From: Yamagishiella unicocca
Taxonomy: Eukaryota > Chlorophyta > Chlorophyceae > Chlamydomonadales > Volvocaceae
DNA length: 64,000 nt
NCBI GenBank assembly: GCA_003116995.1
Contig: BDSL01000073.1
Coordinates: 186,001 to 250,000, forward strand
Reading direction: 5' to 3'
The notes beneath the pieces are model-generated. The model saw nothing but the letters and a program-made list of their open reading frames with translations, was not told the origin of the DNA and made no database searches. A program made the position numbers and the translations under genes. Positions within the stretch are counted from its first letter, which is position 1; each line of letters opens with the position of its first letter. This document shows positions 57,001 to 64,000 of the stretch, piece after piece.

Positions 57001-60000
57001 AGGCCCAGGCCCCGACCCGTGGGTCTGCTGCCTTTGGAGCCAGCGGTTACGGTGGCGCTGGCGCAGCAGGCTCGGAGATGGCTCTGGAGCCCATCACGTG
57101 GGAGGGCCGTGGGTACCTGCTGGACCGTCGTACGGGGGCGGTGTATGCGGAGACGGCGGAGGATCAGTACCCGGAGATGGTCGGCAGGTGGCAGGTGGGC
57201 GCGGGGAGGGCATTGCTTGGGTGGCGTGGCTTTTCAGGCATCGGAGCTTGTTTTCAAGCTTCCGGATACGCTGATCTAAAATGCGGAGGACGTCCCGTGC
57301 CGCGTTGCAAAGTGCCAAATACCTTGCCAAGCAAGGGCGCTTTGCGGCTTCTGTCACCGCGCTTTTAAGTCCTCACTGCCGCCGCCGTGGCTGCTGCCTG
57401 GTTGCGTTTCGGCACCCGCTGCGATTCCATTTCCACTCGGTTGGGAGGTGCCGAGGCACGAGACGACGCTGCAGTTTCCGACGGCGGAAGATGTGCCGGA
57501 AACCTTGTGCCTCATTCCCCGGTCCCGGCTCCTGTTCCCCACGCCTCCCCACGCCACCCAGGACAACCGCGTGGTCCTCCGCTCCCGCAACGTGGTGGTG
57601 GACCTCTTCGCCGGCCTGGACCGCTACCTGCGGGAAAACAAGGTGGGGCGGGGCTGCGTGGGAGGAAGAGGTGGGCATGGGGAGGGTTGTGCAAGCGGGT
57701 GCAGTTGATGAGCGGTGATCAGGCGGGGCGGTTGCAGGGCGGTTGCACCGTAAGGTCGGGGGGTGAAGTGCAGAAAAGAGCCGGGGGTGACACAGCGCCG
57801 GTGTACAGGGGGACAATGGAAGGCACAGCACGAGGCGCACCGAGCTATGCCTTATCCTTATAACCCTTGCTGTCAATGGCCCTCGCTCCGCCGCAATCCC
57901 AGGTCAAGTTCAAGGACCTGTTTGAAAGCTTCGACACCGACCGCAGCGGCACCCTGGAGATACGCGAGCTGGCCCAGCTGGTCAAGCAGCTGGTGTCAGG
58001 AGTCACCGTGGCGGAGCTCAAGTACATCATGGTGAGGGGCAACACACGCGCACGACGCAGGGCACGCAGTGACAGCAGTGCGCGCGGCTCCGGGCCGCGT
58101 CGGTGAGACAACGTGTGAAGGCCCAAAGCCCCAACCCCGCCGCCCCGGGGCAGGCCCATTAGCCCGTAGCCCCGTTTCGCCTCGCAAGACTTAACGAGCC
58201 CCATCACCGTTGCACCGTGGCCTGTTCGTGCACGCAGGCCATGCTGGACAGCAGCGGCGACGGCAGTGTGGACCAGCAGGAGTTCCTGGCTGCGGCCAAG
58301 GCTTCCCTACAGGCGGCGAAGCGGCTGCAGGCGGAGCGGGCCGCAGGAGGAACGGGGTCTGCCAGCTCGGACGTGCAGGTAGTGCTCCGGCGCGTGACGG
58401 ACTACCTGCGAGCCAACCGCGAGGACGCCCGCAGCGCCTTCGCCCGCTTCGACACCAACGGCAACGGCCGCCTGGAGCCGCGGGAGCTGGCGCAGTTCTT
58501 CGCTGCTGCAGTGCCGGGGCTGGGAAGTGATCAGCTGAGGTACCTGCTGGCGCATATGTACGAGTAAGTCCGGTGGCGCGGCGTAGGCGCCTTAGCGTCT
58601 GCCCTGACCTCCCACCAGCTCTACCAGGCTTGCATCTTCCGTCACTCTTGACCATCGTCACCACACCACCGCAGGAACTGGGTATCGCTCGTCCTCAACC
58701 CCCTGTCCTACACTGAGGCCCACGTATAACGCCCATTCCAAACCCGATCCCGATCGCTCCAGGCTGGACGCCAACGGCGACGGCACCGTGAGCTACCCGG
58801 AGCTGCTACACGCACTGCGGGCGGCGGAGTCGACGCGGGGCCAGGCCCAGGCCCCGACCCGCGGGTCGCAGCCATATGGAAAGCCGCCCCTGTCCCGCCA
58901 GGCCACTATCGCCTCGCAGCCTGGCGGCGCCGAGTGGGTCCTGGAGGACGTGTACGACCCCAACACCGGCCGCCACCTCAAGCGCGACCCCGCCACGGGC
59001 CTGGTGTACCTGGAGCTGGTTCCCGGCGAGTGGCCCCAGGTGGTGGGCATGCAGGACGCCAGCGGCGTGCTGCGGATGACTCAGCGGCGGGACGACGGCG
59101 GCCTGTTCGCAGCCCTGGACGTCTACCTCCGCAGCAGCAAGTAGGGGACCGGTCACTAGCTCTCTACACTGTTCGGCGCGCCTGTATCCGGGGCCTGTAT
59201 CCGGGGCCTGTGTCCGGGGCCTGTATCCGGTGCCTGCGTCCGGGGCCTGTATCCGGGGCCTGTATCCGGGGCCTGTGCCGCAATCAATCCCGCACCGTCG
59301 CCGGCGCCCCATGCATCGTGTCCGGCCCCTCGCCTGGGTGCCCTGCAGGGTCAAGTTCCGGGACATGTTCGACCACTTCGACGCCGACCGCTCCGGCCAG
59401 CTGGACATGGCGGAGCTGCGGCAGCTGGTGGCCACCATCCTGCCGGGCTTCAGCGAGGGCCAGCTGAACTACTTCCAGGTGGGACGCGAGGGGGTACAAA
59501 GAAGAACCGGTTAGTCGACGCGAAGGGGTAGGGAGGAAACGCGGCAAGGACACAGGAGGTGGAGAACACCTCGGGGATTACGAGGGGGTCAACTTGCATC
59601 ACGTCCAAAGTGGACAGCATTAAGGGGGCGCAGGCATGCTCCTGAAGGTATCCTTCCACAGCAGTGCAACACTGCCGTCCCGAAACCTCGAAATCTCGAA
59701 ATTCCCAACGCCAACGGCATACCACGGCCTTGCACCTCAATAACCACCGGCAACAGGCTCTGCTGGACATCAATGGCGACGGCGGCATCAGCTTCGAGGA
59801 GATGATGGGGGTTGCCAAGGAGTGCCTGGCGGCGGAGCGGGCGGCGGCGGCCAACGGCGGCGCTCGCGACCCCAGCATCAAGCTGGCTCTGGACCGCTTC
59901 CAGGCATACCTGTTGCAGTACTCGGTGAGGACACCTGCAGCGGTGGAGGGTGCAGAGGACAGGGGAGGCAGCAGGAGGAGGAGGGCACCCGCTTAAGCAA

Positions 60001-63000
60001 CTGTTCACCACAGCAAGGCTTGATGCACCCTTTGCAGCGCGCCGTCGTCCCCTGTATGCTGTGTGTCGGCACGCACTGTACAGCGTAAGGCTGTGCCCCT
60101 GCCTCCTTCCCCTACCCCATCCCCATCTCCCCCCCCCCGGGCCCCCTTACCGCGTTACCGGTTCTTTTATTGTAAACCCCCTCGGGCCCCCTTCCTTGCA
60201 CCGCGAATCACTTACCGCCGCCCCGGCGCCCTCCAACCCCACAGTCGGTGGCGCTGCAGCACTTTGACGCCGCCGACGTCGGTCGGCGCGGGGCGCTGCG
60301 GTTCCCCGAGTTCGCACGCTTCCTGCAGAACCTCATGCCCGACCTGCAGGAGGTGCAGCGCCGGACCATACTGTCGTACCTATACGCACAGGTACGACAC
60401 GGGTGATGCCAGCGCTGGATGCACTTTTGTTCCACCGCAATAAGCCTACCGCTGTGACCGCATGATTCATTAGTGTCCGATACGCGTTATAGCGTTAGCT
60501 TGAAATAAAGGCGCCCCCCCATTCCTCGTCTGCCCCCTCCTGTCTGCATCCCCAGGACATTGACCAGAGCGGCATTATCAGCTGGATGATGCTGGCTCGC
60601 TTCATGCGGGTGCCGCAGCTGGCGCAGATGTCGCCGGGGACAGGAGCGGGCATGGGCCCAGGCATGGGCGTGGGAGGACGCACCAGCCCTGTCCAGGTGC
60701 GCCTGTCTGCCTGCTTTGCATTAATAGCTGTTGCCTATCCGCGTTAAATGGGGGGCGTCGCCCGAGACGCAGCACACACACGTTCATCAGCGTCCTCGTT
60801 CCGAAACACCTGCATTGGCTTCTCCCTGCATAAGTCACCTGTTTTTCGCACTCATTGGCTGTGCGTCCAGACCGTGCGCAAGCGTTCGGTTTGTAATGGG
60901 CACCCATTAACGTACCCCGCTGCTCACACCCTGGACTTGCGGTGCAGGGCTCCTCCACCGGACTCCGCCGCTCCGGAACCAGCCCGCATCGAGTTACATT
61001 CGAGGGGTGAGCGACTGCTTCCATTTTCGAGGCGGGGCACCCTGAGCTAGCACCCTTCTACAACAGCAGTCACCCTTCTGCAACAGCAGTAAAAAAAACG
61101 TCGCGACTGCCCTATCCTGCAAATGGGTTCCTCATCCCACTCGCCTCCTTGGGAGCCACTGACAAACCTGCTCGCCCCTTTCCCCCCCTCGCTGTCAGTG
61201 ATGCCTGGCAGCTGGAGGAGGTGACGTGGCGCGGGGAACCTTACCTGCTGGACCAACACACCAAGCGGGTGTACAAGCAGGACCGGGTGCGGGGGGCTGT
61301 GGCAGGGGTCCGGACAGGGCGCCTAGGATCTAGATTGGCAGCTCGGCAACACGTGGAACTGGGTGAATAGGTCAGCGCGTTGACGGACAGTGACGGCACT
61401 GTCCTTCTTACGGCGGTTTCGGGTCCAATAAACGTTATATACATAATTACTACCAAAAACCAGTTTAGTAAAGAGGAAGTCAAATCCCTGCCGTCCCGTT
61501 TCATTAGTCAAGTGTCGCGACGTACTCTATACACCCCGATCATACGGTACCCGAACACACGCACCCGCCCAGTCCGGGGAGGCTTCATCCCGTCGTCGCC
61601 ACGTCCGCCGTACACTGACACGCCTCTTTGCCGCCGTACATTGCCCCGCAGCCTGGCGAGTGGCCCCGCCTGGTGGGGGTGTACCGGGACGGTACTGTGG
61701 TGCTTCAGGTGGGTGGGCGCACCCTCGGCGGCTGGGGGTTGGGGATAGGATGGGTGTTGGGGATAGGATGGGTAAAGATAGAGCGCTGCGAACGAGCGTG
61801 CCGCTTGCGTCAGCTCAACAGGTTCCATACTGCACCGGCGCTGTTGTTCCTGTTGTTTTTCGATGGGATAGCTGTGGGTGGAGCCGGCTGCCTGAGGTGT
61901 CCCCACACCTCGTTTCTTCCCTCGCCGCACCCGAGGTTCCCGTCGAACCTCTGCCCAACCACGCAACCCCCAACTCCTCTTCCTCGCAGGAGCGCTCCAT
62001 GGCCTCGTCGCTGTTTGAGACGCTGGACGCCTACCTGAAGCAGCACCGCATGAAGTGCAAGGAGGTAGGCGCACGCGAGTCGTACACCAGCCACGTCGGA
62101 TGCCGATAGCGCCGGTGGTCGAGGAGGCGTGGAGGTTGGGGTCTCAAGAAAGCGGGGGCTCAAAAATCCGTAACGCCCGAGAGGAACATCCAAGCGTTCC
62201 GCATGGAAGGGCCCGGTTCCGCCGGCTAACCTGCCCGCAGTGTTGCCGCCCCTGTCGCCATCATCCCTTCGGCATCCCGGCGTGTCTTGTCCCTACGAGC
62301 TTACATAAGCCCGCCGCCACCGCCGCCCCCACGGGTTTCCCCTATCATACCCACCCCATCACTCCCCATGGCACTCGCCGCCTCCCCTCCCTCGCCGTCT
62401 TGACCCCAGGTCTTCTCCCACTTCGACACGGGCGCGAAGGGCTGGCTGGCTCCTGACGAGCTGGGCCGGCTGGTGGAGCACTTCCTGCCGGGGGGCCAGG
62501 TGGCCCCAGGCGACGTCAAATACTTCCAGGTGGGCCGTTGCAAGGGCAGCAGAAGCAAAAGCGATACATCGGCCAAGGTCTCACGTCCCTTTCGCTTCTC
62601 AGCCGGGAGACAAGCTGGATCCTTTGCAGGGCCGCGATCGAGTTGCTCGCAGCCAACCCTGGCCCTCCGTCAACTTTGAACCTCGTTTGCGCGCCCCCAC
62701 CAGGTGATGGTGGACCGGAACCAGGACGGCCGCATCACGTATGAGGAGTTCCTGGAGGTACGCAGACGCCGCTCGCAATGTGTCAGGGACTTTTTTCGGA
62801 CGGCTGTGTAACCATGCACGTGCCATACTGTGTCCCAGTCTATAACCACAGAAGGAGCCCCAACTCGCCCCACCGCGCTTATCTTACACACCGCTAAAGC
62901 CGCTCTGAAAAAACCCTTATAAACGCCTGACCTCCTACCAGGCCGCCCGCAGCTGCCGGGTGGAGGAGGCGGCCACCCGCGAGGGCACCGTTGACGTGCG

Positions 63001-64000
63001 GCGGGCGCTGCAGCTCGTTTCGGACTACATACGCAACAGCGGGGTGAGTGCGTATAGGTGGAGCAGGGAGGGACTGGGCCCTCTGGATTCGTGACCCTCC
63101 AGCCTCTCCACCCCACCCACCCCCGGCTTCTGTGCGGCACGCTGTTGTGGAACGCCGCGCTCCGCCGCTCCCTGTGTGACACACTGTTGTGGAGCGTTGT
63201 TGTGGAACGCCGCGCTCCGCCGCTCCCTGTGTGGCACGCGTCCTGAACGACTCCGTACCCCTACACGTTGGGCACAGGCGGAGATGCGCTCCGCGTTCGC
63301 GCGCTTCGACGTGAACCGCAACGGCCTGCTGGAGCCGCGGGAGGTGGCGCAGATGCTCCGCACCGCCGTGACCCTCAGTGACCAGCAGCTGCGATACGTG
63401 ATGGCGCATCTGCACGTGTACGACATGGATGGCGATGGCTGCCTGTCGTACAGGGAGTTCTGCATCGCCCTGCGCGCTGTGGACGCGCGGACGGGGTGAG
63501 TGAGCGGGGGGAGGGCGGCCGGAGGGGTTTGAGCGGGGGTGGGCGGCCGGAGGGGGTCTGACGCGTGCATCTGCGTGCGTCCTTGCGACAACCAAGGAGT
63601 CCAGACACGGACCAGGGTATCCGGGCAGTGGGTCCCAAGCCAACAGCGGTGCCAACCTCGTTTTTAGGAATGCTTGGCCTAGCCCCAATACCGTGTACGT
63701 CGCGCAAGCATGTTGGCGAGGCTGTGAAGCGGAGAAGTGTGTGCCCCTGTTTGCTCAGGCGACCCAGTGGTTGGGGGATTTCGGTGCCTGGCATAACCCG
63801 TCACGCCGCCCTCTCCCCGGCTCCAGGCGATCCGGAAGCCGCGAGGAGGTGCTTCGGGGCGACTTCATGAGCTCCCGGGCTGCGAGCGGCCCCGTGGCGC
63901 CCGCCGCCATGTCGATGGCGCGGACGCAGAGTCGGGCGCGGACCTACGAGGATGAAACCGACTCGGAATGGACGCTGCAGGTGAGAGTAAGGGTTTTTTT
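54032..64000 (+). CDS. giant modular EF-hand protein (3' end beyond window)
   Basis: Exons: 54032-54131 (uncertain), 54243-54402, 54739-55070, 55481-55561, 55820-55948, 56100-56240, 56470-56654, 56921-57194, 57562-57642, 57903-58031, 58238-58563, 58763-59140, 59349-59478, 59757-59924, 60245-60391, 60556-60696, 61212-61286, 61652-61708, 61990-62064, 62410-62529, 62704-62757, 62942-63043, 63278-63495, 63827-63980. From 54243 all phases agree: at least 1,219 residues. After a GGYNAAGA-type repeat come modules of a roughly 40-residue motif (EWVLEPITWEGRGYLLD ... YPEMVG), a short helix and four EF-hands. Module 1 loops: DTDRSGTLEIRE, DSSGDGHVTQQE, DTNGNGRLEPRE, DANGDGTVSYPE. Module 3 has two degenerate loops (DAADVGRRG..., DIDQSGIISWMM); module 4 has one weak loop (DTGAKGWLAPDE). 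EWTLQ at the edge starts a fifth module. It should bind many calcium ions. No signal peptide or TM is seen, so it is probably cytosolic, axonemal or cytoskeletal, but that is a guess. The N-terminus is unresolved: joining 54131 to 54243 breaks phase. Confidence 0.85.
54955..58860 (+). repeat. tandem duplication of a four-EF-hand module (about 2.1 kb period)
   Basis: Exons and one intron of module 1 recur about 2,080-2,140 bp downstream as module 2. The block 55463-55948 matches 57544-58031 almost base for base, including the whole intron between the DNRVVL exon and the first EF-hand exon. The motif exon (54955-55070) matches 57079-57194. Later introns (after 55948 versus after 58031) are unrelated, and the intron 56241-56469 has no counterpart at 58378/58379. 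Confidence 0.92.
59181..59278 (+). repeat. 13-bp minisatellite in an EF-hand gene intron
   Basis: About seven copies of GGGGCCTGTATCC, with TATCC/TGTCC/CGTCC variants, lie just after the donor at 59141. Confidence 0.92.

Overview
The window is nuclear DNA of a green alga, most likely a chlamydomonadalean or volvocine species. Genes are broken into many short exons with GT-AG introns full of low-complexity DNA. Coding sequence is GC-rich and rich in Ala, Gly and Gln, and a TGTAA polyadenylation signal follows at least one gene. The proteins (algal receptor-like kinase, beta-helix/multi-TM surface protein, plant-type plastid FAD synthetase) fit that group. I assembled all exon models by hand from reading frame, splice dinucleotides and intron phase.

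Layout. 1-6840 is a transposon cluster: a degenerate reverse transcriptase piece (330-638, minus), a nearly complete two-ORF APE-type LINE (about 640-5740, minus), and a DIRS-like RNase H/methyltransferase relic (5803-6690, plus). 6840-9449 holds repeats but no gene I can defend. 9450-24489 (plus) is a 21-exon receptor-like Ser/Thr kinase of about 1,800 residues; its second intron carries a 150-bp MITE. 24490-27701 is intergenic. 27714-43767 (plus) is a 27-exon gene for a 1,932-residue secreted/membrane protein: signal peptide, beta-helix ectodomain, Cys-rich region and about nine TM segments. 43768-46839 contains tandem duplications and a broken tyrosine recombinase carrying an expanded 42-bp minisatellite.

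46840-49865 (minus) is a six-exon gene for a 292-residue, small four-helix membrane protein with a PRAT/Tim17-like motif. One of its exons has a perfect 109-bp inverted copy nearby. It shares a 525-bp divergent upstream region with a plant-type FAD synthetase (RIBF, 50391-53278, plus). From about 54032 to beyond the right edge runs a giant modular EF-hand gene (plus). It has four complete modules, each a W/G/Y-rich motif plus four EF-hands, and the start of a fifth. Modules 1 and 2 share almost identical exons and introns, yet one intron is precisely absent from module 2.

Functions are independent rather than operonic. The kinase and the beta-helix protein both look like cell-surface proteins. 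The PRAT-like and RIBF genes are both plausibly organellar and lie head to head.
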